Assembly: GCF_030523875.1 (NCBI RefSeq)
Contig: NZ_JAUNHR010000009.1
Location: 8,709 to 44,077, forward strand
Reading direction: 5' to 3'
Length of the DNA: 35,369 nt
Source: Micrococcus sp.
GTDB taxonomy: Bacteria; Actinomycetota; Actinomycetes; Actinomycetales; Micrococcaceae
The notes beneath the pieces are model-generated. The model was not told the origin of the DNA and made no database searches. It worked only from the letters and a program-made list of their open reading frames with translations. Numbering within the stretch: the stretch's first letter is position 1; every line of letters begins with the position of its first letter. Below are positions 1 to 7,772 of this stretch, one piece after another. The position numbers were made by a program, and so were the translations under genes.

Positions 1-87
1 GACGGGCACGACGCGGGGCGAGGCGGGCACGGCGCGGGACGGGACGGGCGGGAACCGGCCCCCTCCGGCCCGTGACAGGCTGGAGAG

Positions 88-1383
88 ATGCCCTCGCCCG
101 TCGCCTCCCCCCGCCCGGCCCCGCACGACCTCGGCCGCGCCCGCTGGGCGGCGACCCTCGCCTTCGCCACCAACGGCGCCCTGCTGGGCGCGCTGGTCCC
201 GCACTATCCGCAGGCCAAGACCGCGTTCGGGCTCGACGCGGGGGCGTTCGGGCTGCTGGTGATCGCCCTGGCCCTCGGCGCGGCGGCCACCGGCTCGCTG
301 GCGGCGCCCGTCCTTCGCCGGGCCGGCAGCCGCATGGTCGTGCTCGTGGGCACCGCCGGCCTAGCCGTGCTGACGGCGGCCGCGGGGGTGGTGCTGGACG
401 TCGCCGACGCGGCCCCCGGGGCGCCCTGGGCCGGGGCGGTGGGGGTGTTCGGCGGCCTCGTCCTCGCGGCCGGCGCCGGCGACGCGATCGTGGACACCGC
501 GCAGAACGCCCAGGGCCTGCGCGTGCAGACCCTGCTGGCCCGGCCCGTGCTCACCTCGATGCACGCCGGGTGGAGCCTCGGGGCCGCCCTGGGCGCCGGG
601 CTCGGGGCTCTGAGCGTGGGAGCCGGCATGCCCGCCGGGGTGCACCTGTCCCTGAACGGAGCGGCCTGCCTGGGGCTGCTGCTCGCGGTGCACCGACGGT
701 TCCTCCCGGACGCGGGCACCGCCCCCACCTCCGCTTCCGGCCAGGCCTCCCCCGACGCCGCCCGTCACGACGGCGCCACGCCCCGCCCCTCCCGGGCCCG
801 GGCGTGGACGGCGCTGGCCCCCGTGGCGCTGATCGCCATGGCCGGGTTCGGCGTGGAGGAGTTCGGCAACGCGTGGACCGCCCTCTCCCTCCAGTCCGAC
901 CGCGGCCTCGACCCGGCCCCCGCCGGACTCGGGGCGGCCGCCCTCCTGGGCGCCCAGTTCCTGGGCCGCCTCGCCGGGGACCGGGTCCTGCACGTCCTCG
1001 GGCGGCGCCGGACGCTGAGGGTGAGCCTCGCCGTCGTGGTGGCGGGGCTGGGTCTCGCCCTGGCCGCCCCCTCCCTGCCGGCGGTGTTCGCCGGCCTGGC
1101 GCTGGCGGGGCTGGGCTGCGCCGTCGTGGTGCCGACGGCCTACGCGCTCGGCGACGAGATCCCCGGGCTGCCCGCCCAGACCGGGCTCGCGGTGGTCAGC
1201 TGGCTCATGCGGCTGGCCGGGATCGGGCTGAGTCCGCTGGTCGGCCTGCTCGCCACGGGCGTGCCCCTGCCGGCCGCGCTGCTCGCGTTCCCCGGGCTGG
1301 CCGCCCTCGGGCTGGTCTGCACCCTGCTCATCGACCGGCCGGCACGGCCCCGCCCCGGCGCTCCGACGCCCGCCGCACGCTGA
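88..1383 (+). CDS. MFS transporter, probable multidrug or sugar exporter
   Basis: This 431-aa protein is almost entirely hydrophobic, with about 12 predicted membrane segments split into two halves by a Pro/Ala/Ser-rich loop near residues 210-240. That is the size and layout of a major facilitator superfamily transporter. The basic stretch between TM2 and TM3 (VLRRAGSRMV) corresponds to the MFS loop 2-3 motif, and a similar one (HVLGRRRTLR) recurs in the second half. The substrate cannot be told from sequence. The start at 88 was chosen because GGAGAG precedes it directly; the same stretch also fits a CAGGCT box 6 nt upstream, so the transcript may be leaderless. Its 3' end overlaps the end of the convergent APC permease gene by 56 nt. 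The family call is firm; the specificity is unknown. Confidence 0.85.
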   Translation: MPSPVASPRPAPHDLGRARWAATLAFATNGALLGALVPHYPQAKTAFGLDAGAFGLLVIALALGAAATGSLAAPVLRRAGSRMVVLVGTAGLAVLTAAAGVVLDVADAAPGAPWAGAVGVFGGLVLAAGAGDAIVDTAQNAQGLRVQTLLARPVLTSMHAGWSLGAALGAGLGALSVGAGMPAGVHLSLNGAACLGLLLAVHRRFLPDAGTAPTSASGQASPDAARHDGATPRPSRARAWTALAPVALIAMAGFGVEEFGNAWTALSLQSDRGLDPAPAGLGAAALLGAQFLGRLAGDRVLHVLGRRRTLRVSLAVVVAGLGLALAAPSLPAVFAGLALAGLGCAVVVPTAYALGDEIPGLPAQTGLAVVSWLMRLAGIGLSPLVGLLATGVPLPAALLAFPGLAALGLVCTLLIDRPARPRPGAPTPAAR

Positions 1384-2554
1384 GCACGGCCAGCACCGCA
1401 CCGAGCACGGCGAAGCCCACGGCCATCACGCCGACGCCGCCCACCGGCCCCACGCGCGTGGTCCCGTAGTCGGGGGCGAACATCCACACGAGGCTGGCCG
1501 CCGTGATCGCGCCCATCAGCAGCGCGGTGGCGGCGTGCAGGACGCGCAGTCCGCCGTGGTCGTGCAGGGCCGCGGTCACGGAGGACACGGTGAAGTAGGC
1601 GCCCACGAAGATCGAGAGCATCTCGATCGAGTCCCAGAAGATCCCCGGCACCACGAGGGACAGGGCCAGCCACGCCACGGCCAGCACCGCCGCCGCCGTC
1701 TCGGCCGCGTGCAGCGGCGCCAGGCGCGCGGGCAGGTGGCCGCGCTCGGCCATCGCGGAGACGCCGCGGGCGGTGGGGATCAGGGTGGAGCCGATCGCCA
1801 TCACGCAGGACACCACGACGCCGACCACCACCAGTGGGTGCGCCAGCGCGACCTCGGCGCGCGGGTCCGCGGAGGCGCCGAGCGCGGAGAAGACCAGGAA
1901 GATCGCCCCGAGCAGCACGAGGGACACGGCCGCGGCCCGCCGGGGCACGCCCCGGTGCGACTCCTCGGAGAGGGCGTAGACGGCGTCGAACCCCCAGAAG
2001 GCGAACACCGCCAGCAGCACCGCGTGCACCCAGTCCTGGAGACCGCCGGTCGGGGCGCCGGCCGTCAGCCCCACCTGGGCCAGCACCCACGCCAGGTAGG
2101 CGGTGGCGGCCGCCTGGACCACCACCCCCGCCGTCTGCACGGCGGCGGTGAGCTTCACGCTCGTCGCGCTGATCCACGTGGCCCCCGCGATCAGCCCCGC
2201 GCCCACGGCCGCCTTGGCCCACGCCGGCAGCTCGGGCAGCCAGGCGTCGAGGGCCACGAAGGCGAGCCCCGACGTCGCCACCACGCCGGTGAGCGCGAGG
2301 CAGTACCCGGCCGCCCATGCCATCACGGGGTGGGCGGTGACGGCCCACGCGTAGATGGAGCCCTTGTCCGGGGCGCGCTCGTCGTTCTCGGACATGCCCG
2401 CCCACACCAGCACGATCGGCACGAGCGCCAGCAGGTATGCCAGGGGCGCCCCCGAGCCCACCAGTGCCACGACGAGCGGCACCGTGACGGCGGCGGAGTA
2501 CACCGGGGCCACCGAGGAGGTGGACACGGACACGGACTGGTGGGTGCTGAGCAT
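1328..2554 (-). CDS. APC-superfamily amino acid permease
   Basis: The 408-aa product has around 11-12 hydrophobic segments. Its N-terminal region (SSVAPVYSAAVTVP, then ALVPIVLVWAGMSENDERAPDKGSIYAWA) matches the TM1 and TM2-3 region of amino acid-polyamine-organocation permeases, including the characteristic Asn-Glu and 'G-S-I-Y' segment. It would be a plasma membrane H+/amino acid or polyamine symporter. The start at 2554 is supported by GAGGA 8 nt upstream; the open frame extends further upstream but runs antisense-like through the preceding gene. It lies 53 nt downstream of the YgiC-like ligase gene on the same strand, so the two are probably cotranscribed, and its substrate may be connected with that ligase (inference). 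Its tail overlaps the convergent MFS gene. Confidence 0.85.
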   Translation of the reverse strand: MLSTHQSVSVSTSSVAPVYSAAVTVPLVVALVGSGAPLAYLLALVPIVLVWAGMSENDERAPDKGSIYAWAVTAHPVMAWAAGYCLALTGVVATSGLAFVALDAWLPELPAWAKAAVGAGLIAGATWISATSVKLTAAVQTAGVVVQAAATAYLAWVLAQVGLTAGAPTGGLQDWVHAVLLAVFAFWGFDAVYALSEESHRGVPRRAAAVSLVLLGAIFLVFSALGASADPRAEVALAHPLVVVGVVVSCVMAIGSTLIPTARGVSAMAERGHLPARLAPLHAAETAAAVLAVAWLALSLVVPGIFWDSIEMLSIFVGAYFTVSSVTAALHDHGGLRVLHAATALLMGAITAASLVWMFAPDYGTTRVGPVGGVGVMAVGFAVLGAVLAVLSVRRASERRGGAVPAGR

Positions 2555-2607
2555 GCGGGCGGTCCTCGGATCGGGGCGGGGCGAGCGGGCGGCGGGGCGC
2601 GGGACGG

Positions 2608-3813
2608 TCAGACGATGATGTTCGGCACGAACCGGCACAGGGCGTCGGTGACGGGCCCGTCCGACTCGCGGATCCCGACGCCGAAGCACTCGTCCCCCAC
2701 CATCCAGGTGCCGAGCACGGGCCGGTTGGGGGCGCCGTCGGGGCCGGGGAAGTCCGGCAGGCGGTGGTACTGCTGGTAGACGTGCCCCTCCGGACCCCAG
2801 CGTCCGGCCACGGGGGCGACGTCCCCGTCCCGGGAGCGGATCTCGATGTCCGCGCCCTCGCGCCCGTGCAGGGGCTTGCGGACCCACTCGCGCAGGTCGC
2901 CGCGGTCGTTGAGGAACGTGGGCAGCAGCAGCTCGTGGCCCGGATAGAGGTGCCACAGGGCGGCCGGCAGGGCCTTCGTGGAGAGGAACATCTTCCAGGC
3001 CGGCTCGATCCAGCGCAGGTGCTCGTCCAGCGGGATGCGCGGGCCGAAGCGCTCCGTGACGAGGTCCTCCCACGGGTAGAGCTTGAACAGGTGCGTGAGG
3101 TAGCGCAGGTCCGCGCCCACGAACCGCAGCTGCTCGGTGTCGAAGCCGATCTGGCTCATCAGCAGGGACTCGCACGTCAGGCCGGCGTGCTCGGCGGCGT
3201 CGCGCAGCACGGCCACGGTCATGGCGTCCTCGCCCGTGTCGTCCAGCTCGGTGTGCGCGAAGTGCACACGCGGCGGGCGGCCGGCGGAAACGTCCGCGGC
3301 GAACACCGCCCGCCACCGGTCCGTCAGCGCCTCGAAGATCCCGTTCCACTGGTCCACCGAGTCCCCGAAGACGTCCTGCTTCCAGTACCACTGCACGACG
3401 GCGGCCTCCACCAGCCCCGTGGGGGTGTCCGCGTTGTACTCGAGCAGCTTGGTGGGCTCGTCCGGGCCGGCGTAGACCAGGTCGAAGCGCCCATAGAGGG
3501 CGGGGTCGCCACGGTCCAGGGACTCGGCGGCCAGGCGGACGGCGGCGTGCGGCAGGCCGAGGGCGCGCCACGGCGAGCCGGGCACGGACTGCTGGTCCGC
3601 GAGGAACCGGGCCGCCTCCAGGGACATGCGGTGCAGCTCCTCCGAGGCCCGCTCGAGGTGCTCCACCTCGGCGAGGGTGAGCGCGTAGCACGCGGACTCG
3701 TTCCAGTACTGGGTGACGGTGCCGTCCGGGTGCTCGGAGGCGGAGAACACGAGCCCCTGGGAGGCGATGGTCTGCTCCCAGCCGGGGCGGGGCGTGACGG
3801 TGCGGCGTTCCAT
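2608..3813 (-). CDS. YgiC-type glutathionylspermidine-synthase-family ATP-grasp ligase
   Basis: The 401-aa protein carries the full set of conserved blocks of the GSP_synth domain: LLEYNADTPTGLVEAA and a following QWYWKQDV, EPAWKMFLSTKALPAALW, a WVRKPLHGREGADI nucleotide-binding block, YQQYHRLPDF, and the terminal GTWMVGDECFGVGIRES with a RFVPNI ending. The family makes amide bonds with ATP. Escherichia coli YgiC and YjfC have this ligase domain without the amidase half, as here. Start 3813 has AGGAG 8 nt upstream. The gene sits 107 nt downstream of a YgiB-like lipoprotein gene, reproducing the ygiB-ygiC pairing, and 53 nt upstream of an APC permease. Actinobacteria generally use mycothiol and lack glutathione, so literal glutathionylspermidine synthesis is unlikely. 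The family call is strong; the substrate is unknown. Confidence 0.9.
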   Translation of the reverse strand: MERRTVTPRPGWEQTIASQGLVFSASEHPDGTVTQYWNESACYALTLAEVEHLERASEELHRMSLEAARFLADQQSVPGSPWRALGLPHAAVRLAAESLDRGDPALYGRFDLVYAGPDEPTKLLEYNADTPTGLVEAAVVQWYWKQDVFGDSVDQWNGIFEALTDRWRAVFAADVSAGRPPRVHFAHTELDDTGEDAMTVAVLRDAAEHAGLTCESLLMSQIGFDTEQLRFVGADLRYLTHLFKLYPWEDLVTERFGPRIPLDEHLRWIEPAWKMFLSTKALPAALWHLYPGHELLLPTFLNDRGDLREWVRKPLHGREGADIEIRSRDGDVAPVAGRWGPEGHVYQQYHRLPDFPGPDGAPNRPVLGTWMVGDECFGVGIRESDGPVTDALCRFVPNIIV

Positions 3814-3920
3814 GGGGTCGGCTCCTGCGGTGAGGACGGGCGGTGGGTGCGTGCGGTGGGTGCGGTGACGACGGGCGGGGCCGGCGTCGTCGTCTCGGGG
3901 GCGGGGCGTGGCGGGGCGGC

Positions 3921-4361
3921 TCAGGAGCCGGCGCCGCCGCCCTTGGTGCCGAACCCGCCCTTGGAGACGGTGCCGGCCTTGGCGAAGTCCCCGCCGGCGG
4001 CGGGCACGCGCGTGCCCACGCCGCTCGCGGGCCGCACGGCGGTGCCGGTGCGCACGGGGGCGCCGACGGCCGGGACGGTGCGCCCGCCGATCAGCGGGAT
4101 GAAGAACCAGCCGAAGCCGCCGCCTCCGCTGCGCTGCCCGTCCTCGCACTGCTCGTCCGGGACGCGCTCCTGGGTGGCCTCGTCGCGGCAGATCTGCGCG
4201 TAGTCCCCCTCGACCTCGTTGACCCCGGTGTCGGCCGGGGAGCTGCAGCCGGTCATCGCGGCGGCGAGCATGAGGGTGCCGCCCAGGGCCAGGGCCTTCG
4301 AGGAGCGGCGGCGCTGCGGGACCGACGAGGCGGCGGGGAGGGCGGAGGCGGGATCGCTCAT
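3921..4361 (-). CDS. YgiB/DUF1190-like lipoprotein
   Basis: The 146-aa product has a basic N terminus (QRRRSSK), a hydrophobic core and a lipobox-like MTGC with Cys39, suggesting lipid anchoring on the outer face of the membrane. The Met at -3 is atypical, so this is not certain. Downstream come a two-Cys segment (ICRDEATQERVPDEQC), a Gly-rich stretch, FGWFFIPLIGG, and a C-terminal KGGFG motif in a Gly-rich tail. From memory this order (paired Cys, F/W-PL-GG, RGGFG tail) matches the YgiB/YjfM DUF1190 family, and the following gene is YgiC-like, as in E. coli. Start: an ATG at 4370 is possible, but the ATG at 4361 lies 7 nt after a CAGAAT box, which fits the leaderless layout seen at neighbouring genes. 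Function unknown. Confidence 0.7.
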   Translation of the reverse strand: MSDPASALPAASSVPQRRRSSKALALGGTLMLAAAMTGCSSPADTGVNEVEGDYAQICRDEATQERVPDEQCEDGQRSGGGGFGWFFIPLIGGRTVPAVGAPVRTGTAVRPASGVGTRVPAAGGDFAKAGTVSKGGFGTKGGGAGS

Positions 4362-4368
4362 GCGGTCC

Positions 4369-4374
4369 ATTCTG
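4369..4374 (-). promoter_or_regulatory. -10 box for the YgiB-like lipoprotein gene (leaderless)
   Basis: On the minus strand CAGAAT ends 7 nt before the ATG at 4361. That spacing puts the transcription start at or next to the start codon. No Shine-Dalgarno sequence precedes the ATG. Confidence 0.4.
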
Positions 4375-4413
4375 CCGCGCCCCGCCCTCCCCGCTGTCCG
4401 CCCCCGCTCCCCG

Positions 4414-4483
4414 CTTTCGCTGGCGGAATCGTCGCCACCTCACCAGGGAACCGGGATGATGACGACGATCTCCGGAGCGAAAG
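4414..4483. repeat. Imperfect inverted repeat between the CDF-like and YgiB-like genes
   Basis: The arms are 4414-4434 and 4463-4483. The outer 8 nt (CTTTCGCT / AGCGAAAG) and inner 7 nt (ATCGTCG / CGACGAT) pair perfectly, with a 6-nt mismatched centre and a 28-nt loop. It lies just past the end of the CDF-like gene and upstream of the lipoprotein gene. It could be a weak terminator of the glyS unit or a binding site upstream of the ygiBC-like unit. There is no U-tract. Confidence 0.4.
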
Positions 4484-4520
4484 TGTGGGGCGGGGGCATG
4501 GGCAGGGCGAGGGCAGAGCG

Positions 4521-5162
4521 TCAGTCGTCGTCGAACTCGCCGGCGAGCGCCTGCGCGGCGAGGCCCTCCTCCGTGGCGGCCTCCCAGACCTCCTTGGCGG
4601 CGGAGCCGTTGAGCACCACGAGCAGCAGGCCCACCACGATGTCCGCCCAGCCCGAGGCCGTCAGGGCGGTCGCCCCGGCCAGGGCGATCAGCACGACGCC
4701 GGCGATCAGGTCGTTGCGGGCGGCGAGGAACGCGGCCGTGGTGAGCGAGCCGCCGTCGGCCCGGTACCGGGCCAGCAGGCCCACGCACACGAGGTTCACG
4801 AGGATCGCGCCGACGGCCGTCCAGAGCAGGGCCCCGGCGGCGGGCGGCTCGGGGTCGCCGATCTTCACCACGGCCATGATGAGCGCGGCGATCGCCGGGA
4901 GCACGATGATCCCGGCCATGACCCTGCCCACCCTCGCCCGGCGGGACAGGGACCAGCCCAGGGCCACGAAGATCAGCAGGTTGACCGCGAAGTCCTCGAA
5001 GAAGTCCACCGAGTCGGCCACGAGGGCCACGGACCGGATGGACAGCGCCACCATGATCTCCACCACCATGTACGCCAGGTTCAGCAGCGCCACCGTCAGC
5101 ACGGTGGTGCGCAGCGCCCGGACCCGCCCGGGGTCCTCCCCGGCCTCCACCGCCCCGCTCAC
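4521..5162 (-). CDS. Short cation-efflux-like (CDF) membrane protein
   Basis: The 213-aa protein resembles the transmembrane half of cation diffusion facilitators: about six hydrophobic segments, with SVALVADSVDFFEDFAVN in the TM2 position (the acidic residues correspond to the CDF metal-site region) and a second acidic pair in the AARNDLIAG and GWADIVVG segments. The usual C-terminal cytosolic dimerisation domain is missing, so it is shorter than the typical 290-320 aa. Short CDF-like proteins of this kind are, as far as I recall, common in bacteria, so this is not necessarily a truncation. The GTG start at 5162 overlaps the stop of the upstream GNAT gene by 4 nt, implying translational coupling. 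Metal specificity cannot be told. It ends in an acidic FDDD tail. Confidence 0.7.
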   Translation of the reverse strand: MSGAVEAGEDPGRVRALRTTVLTVALLNLAYMVVEIMVALSIRSVALVADSVDFFEDFAVNLLIFVALGWSLSRRARVGRVMAGIIVLPAIAALIMAVVKIGDPEPPAAGALLWTAVGAILVNLVCVGLLARYRADGGSLTTAAFLAARNDLIAGVVLIALAGATALTASGWADIVVGLLLVVLNGSAAKEVWEAATEEGLAAQALAGEFDDD

Positions 5163-6238
5163 GCCGGGTCCGTGGCCCAGATGCGGGTGTCCACGAGGGT
5201 GAGCGCGGCCTTGGCGCCGATCAGCCCGTCGAGGATCGGCTCGAGCGCCGGCATGGCCTCGTCCACCTCGACCTGCACCGGGTGCTGGGCCACCAGCATG
5301 GCCAGCAGGTGACCGGCGGCCAGCTGAGCCTCCTCGAGCGGGAGCCCCGGGTCCCAGCCGAGGAACACGTCCGCGGGGGCGTCCTGGCGCTCGGCGGTGT
5401 AGGACACGGCGAAGGCACGCACGGCCCCGCCCTCCTCCTTCGGGGCGTCCCGGAGCACGACGGCGCCCGACGCCCCGGTCTGCGGGCCCAGGATGAGCTG
5501 CTGCGCGGCGCCCACGGACATCTCCGAGGGGTCCCAGCCGTGCACGGCGTCGTAGAACGCGGCCACCGCGCGGGTCAGCTCGACCGAGCCGGTGGAGGCC
5601 TCCTCGAGGACGGCGCCGTCCGGGTGCTCCTCATCCCGCAGCGGGGGCAGGGCGATCGAGCCGGGCGCCACCGCCACGCGCCGCGAGCGCTGCACGGGGG
5701 TGAACCCGGCGGCCACGAGGAACGCCTCGGTGCCCGCCACCTGCGCGGCGTGCGCCGCACCGGCCTCCTCACCGGGGGCCTGAGCCGTCCCGACGGCGGC
5801 GTCCCCGGCGCTCTCGGCCGCACCGTCATCGTCCCGGCCGGTCGTCACGGGCACGCGGGAGGCGACGGCGAAGCGCGTCTTGAGCTGCGTCGTCGTCACC
5901 TCGCCGGCGGCCTGGGCCTGCTCCGCCGCCGAGCGCAGCGCGCCCAGCAGGGCCGAGCCGATCCCCCGCCGACGGGCCGTGGGGGCCACCTCGAGGTAGA
6001 GCCACAGGCGACACGGGTGCAGGGACTGGGCGAACACGGTGCCCGCGCCCACCGGCACCCCGTCCTCCTCGGCCACGAGCGTGCGCCGCCACGGGGCGGC
6101 GGCGTCCGGGGCGAGCATGGCGCGGTCCTGGTGCTGCTGGACGTCGGCCGGGTCGCCCCACACCTCGAGCAGGCGCAGGTCGTCGCCCTCGGCCCACGGA
6201 CGCAGTGTCACGCCCGCGGAGAGGACGACGTCGCTCAC
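5159..6238 (-). CDS. GNAT-family N-acetyltransferase, extended
   Basis: The 359-aa protein has an N-terminal GNAT fold with the acetyl-CoA-binding motif A around residues 80-100 (LYLEVAPTARRRGIGSALL). A long acidic Ala/Gly-rich linker near residues 140-195 separates it from a C-terminal half that looks like a degenerate second GNAT domain without a clear motif A. The two-domain size resembles tandem GNAT proteins such as mycothiol synthase MshD, but I see no residue evidence for that function. The GTG start at 6238 lies 14 nt after the glyS stop and follows a weak GGGCAG. It overlaps the CDF-like gene by 4 nt. The acetylated substrate is unknown. Confidence 0.75.
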   Translation of the reverse strand: MSDVVLSAGVTLRPWAEGDDLRLLEVWGDPADVQQHQDRAMLAPDAAAPWRRTLVAEEDGVPVGAGTVFAQSLHPCRLWLYLEVAPTARRRGIGSALLGALRSAAEQAQAAGEVTTTQLKTRFAVASRVPVTTGRDDDGAAESAGDAAVGTAQAPGEEAGAAHAAQVAGTEAFLVAAGFTPVQRSRRVAVAPGSIALPPLRDEEHPDGAVLEEASTGSVELTRAVAAFYDAVHGWDPSEMSVGAAQQLILGPQTGASGAVVLRDAPKEEGGAVRAFAVSYTAERQDAPADVFLGWDPGLPLEEAQLAAGHLLAMLVAQHPVQVEVDEAMPALEPILDGLIGAKAALTLVDTRIWATDPA

Positions 6239-6252
6239 GTGCTGCTGCCCGC

Positions 6253-7635
6253 TCACTTGACCAGGCGCTCCAGCAGGTAGGACTTCACCTGGGACAGGGC
6301 CACGCGCTCCTGCGCCATGGTGTCGCGCTCGCGGATGGTGACCGCCTGGTCCTCGAGGGTGTCGAAGTCCACGGTGATGCAGAACGGCGTGCCGATCTCG
6401 TCCTGGCGGCGGTAGCGGCGGCCGATGGCGCCGGCGTCGTCCGTCTCGATGTTCCACAGCCCGCGCAGGTCGGCGGCCAGCTGCTGCGTGGCCGACTGCA
6501 GCTCCGGCTTCTTGGACAGCGGGAGCACCGCGGCCTTGACCGGGGCCAGGCGCGGGTCCAGCTTCAGGACGGTGCGCACGTCCACGCCGCCCTTGGCGTT
6601 GGGGGCCTCGTCCTCGGCGTAGGCGTCCACGAGGAACGCCATCATGGAGCGGGTCAGGCCGAAGGACGGCTCGATCACGTACGGGGTGTAGTGCACGTCG
6701 TTGGCCTGGTCGAAGTACTGCATCTTCGTGCCCGAGGCGTTCGTGTGGCTCGTGAGGTCGAAGTCGGTGCGGTTGGCCACGCCCATCAGCTCGCCCCAGC
6801 CCTCGCCGCCGCCGAACCCGAACCGGTACTCCAGGTCGATGGTGCCGTCCGAGTAGTGCGCGCGCTCCTCGGCCGGCACGTCGAACTTCCGCAGGTTCGC
6901 CGGGTCGATGCCCAGGTCCACGAACCAGTTCCAACAGTCCTCCACCCAGCGGTCGAAGTGCTCGCCCGCCTCGGCCGGCGGCACGAAGTACTCGATCTCC
7001 ATCTGCTCGAACTCGCGGGTGCGGAAGATGAAGTTGCCGGGGGTGATCTCGTTGCGGAAGGCCTTGCCGATCTGGCCGATGCCGAACGGCGGCTTCTTGC
7101 GGGACGCGCCCAGCACGTTGAGGAAGTTCACGAAGATGCCCTGCGCCGTCTCCGGGCGCATGTAGTGCAGGCCCTCCTCGTTGTCCACGGGGCCGAGGAA
7201 GGTCTTCATCAGGCCGGAGAACATCTGCGGCTCGGTGAACTCGCCGCGCGTGCCGCAGTCCGGGCACACGACCTCGGCCATGGACTCCGGGGCGCGGCCC
7301 TTCTTGGCCTCGAACGCCTCCTCGAGGTGGTCCTGGCGGTGGCGCTTGTGGCACGCGGTGCACTCGACCAGCGGGTCCGTGAACGTGTCCACGTGGCCCG
7401 AGGCCTTCCACACGTCCCGGGGCAGGATGATCGAGGAGTCCAGGCCCACCATGTCCTCACGGGAGCGGACGAAGGTCCGCCACCACTCCGCCTTGATGTT
7501 CTCCTTCAGCTCCACGCCGAGGGGCCCGTAGTCCCACGCGGAGCGGGAGCCGCCGTAGATCTCACCGGCCTGGAAGACGAATCCGCGGCGCTTGGCCAGG
7601 TTGATCACGTTGTCCAGGGGGGACTTGGCAGCCAT
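6253..7635 (-). CDS. glyS: Glycyl-tRNA synthetase, alpha2 type
   Basis: This is a 460-aa class II synthetase that charges tRNA-Gly in the cytosol. Diagnostic segments are [15 protein letters not shown] near the N terminus, two Cys-x2-Cys pairs (CTACH and CPDCG) in the insertion domain, the eukaryote/archaea-like [13 protein letters not shown], motif 2 [19 protein letters not shown], and motif 3 [13 protein letters not shown]. Length and order match the single-chain GlyRS of actinobacteria, not the alpha/beta bacterial form. Start 7635 has GGAAG about 9 nt upstream; an in-frame start at 7656 is less well placed. A -10-like TAGGCT lies about 105 nt upstream, giving a leader of roughly 100 nt in which I see no T-box. 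Confidence 0.97.
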   Translation of the reverse strand: MAAKSPLDNVINLAKRRGFVFQAGEIYGGSRSAWDYGPLGVELKENIKAEWWRTFVRSREDMVGLDSSIILPRDVWKASGHVDTFTDPLVECTACHKRHRQDHLEEAFEAKKGRAPESMAEVVCPDCGTRGEFTEPQMFSGLMKTFLGPVDNEEGLHYMRPETAQGIFVNFLNVLGASRKKPPFGIGQIGKAFRNEITPGNFIFRTREFEQMEIEYFVPPAEAGEHFDRWVEDCWNWFVDLGIDPANLRKFDVPAEERAHYSDGTIDLEYRFGFGGGEGWGELMGVANRTDFDLTSHTNASGTKMQYFDQANDVHYTPYVIEPSFGLTRSMMAFLVDAYAEDEAPNAKGGVDVRTVLKLDPRLAPVKAAVLPLSKKPELQSATQQLAADLRGLWNIETDDAGAIGRRYRRQDEIGTPFCITVDFDTLEDQAVTIRERDTMAQERVALSQVKSYLLERLVK

Positions 7636-7740
7636 GGGGGCATCACTTCCGTACACATCGGGGGCAGGTGGGGATCACGACGACGGCGGCGCTCGGGCCG
7701 TGCGCGGGGCCGGGCCGGCGTCGGTCGGGTCGACGCGCCC

Positions 7741-7746
7741 AGCCTA
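7741..7746 (-). promoter_or_regulatory. Putative -10 box for the glyS unit
   Basis: TAGGCT (TANNNT type) on the minus strand lies about 105 nt upstream of the glyS ATG, in the gap after the ykoC-like gene. No convincing -35 is seen. Confidence 0.35.
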
Positions 7747-7772
7747 CCGGGAGCGCCACCCCCGGCCGGGCC

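Noticed and set aside
2555..3691. N-terminal extension of the APC permease frame
   Set aside because: It overlaps the conserved ligase gene in another frame, is Arg/Pro/Gly-rich, and the start at 2554 has a proper GAGGA.
7636..7772. T-box leader upstream of glyS
   Set aside because: The gap is only about 137 nt and I see no T-box core sequence or terminator/antiterminator pair.
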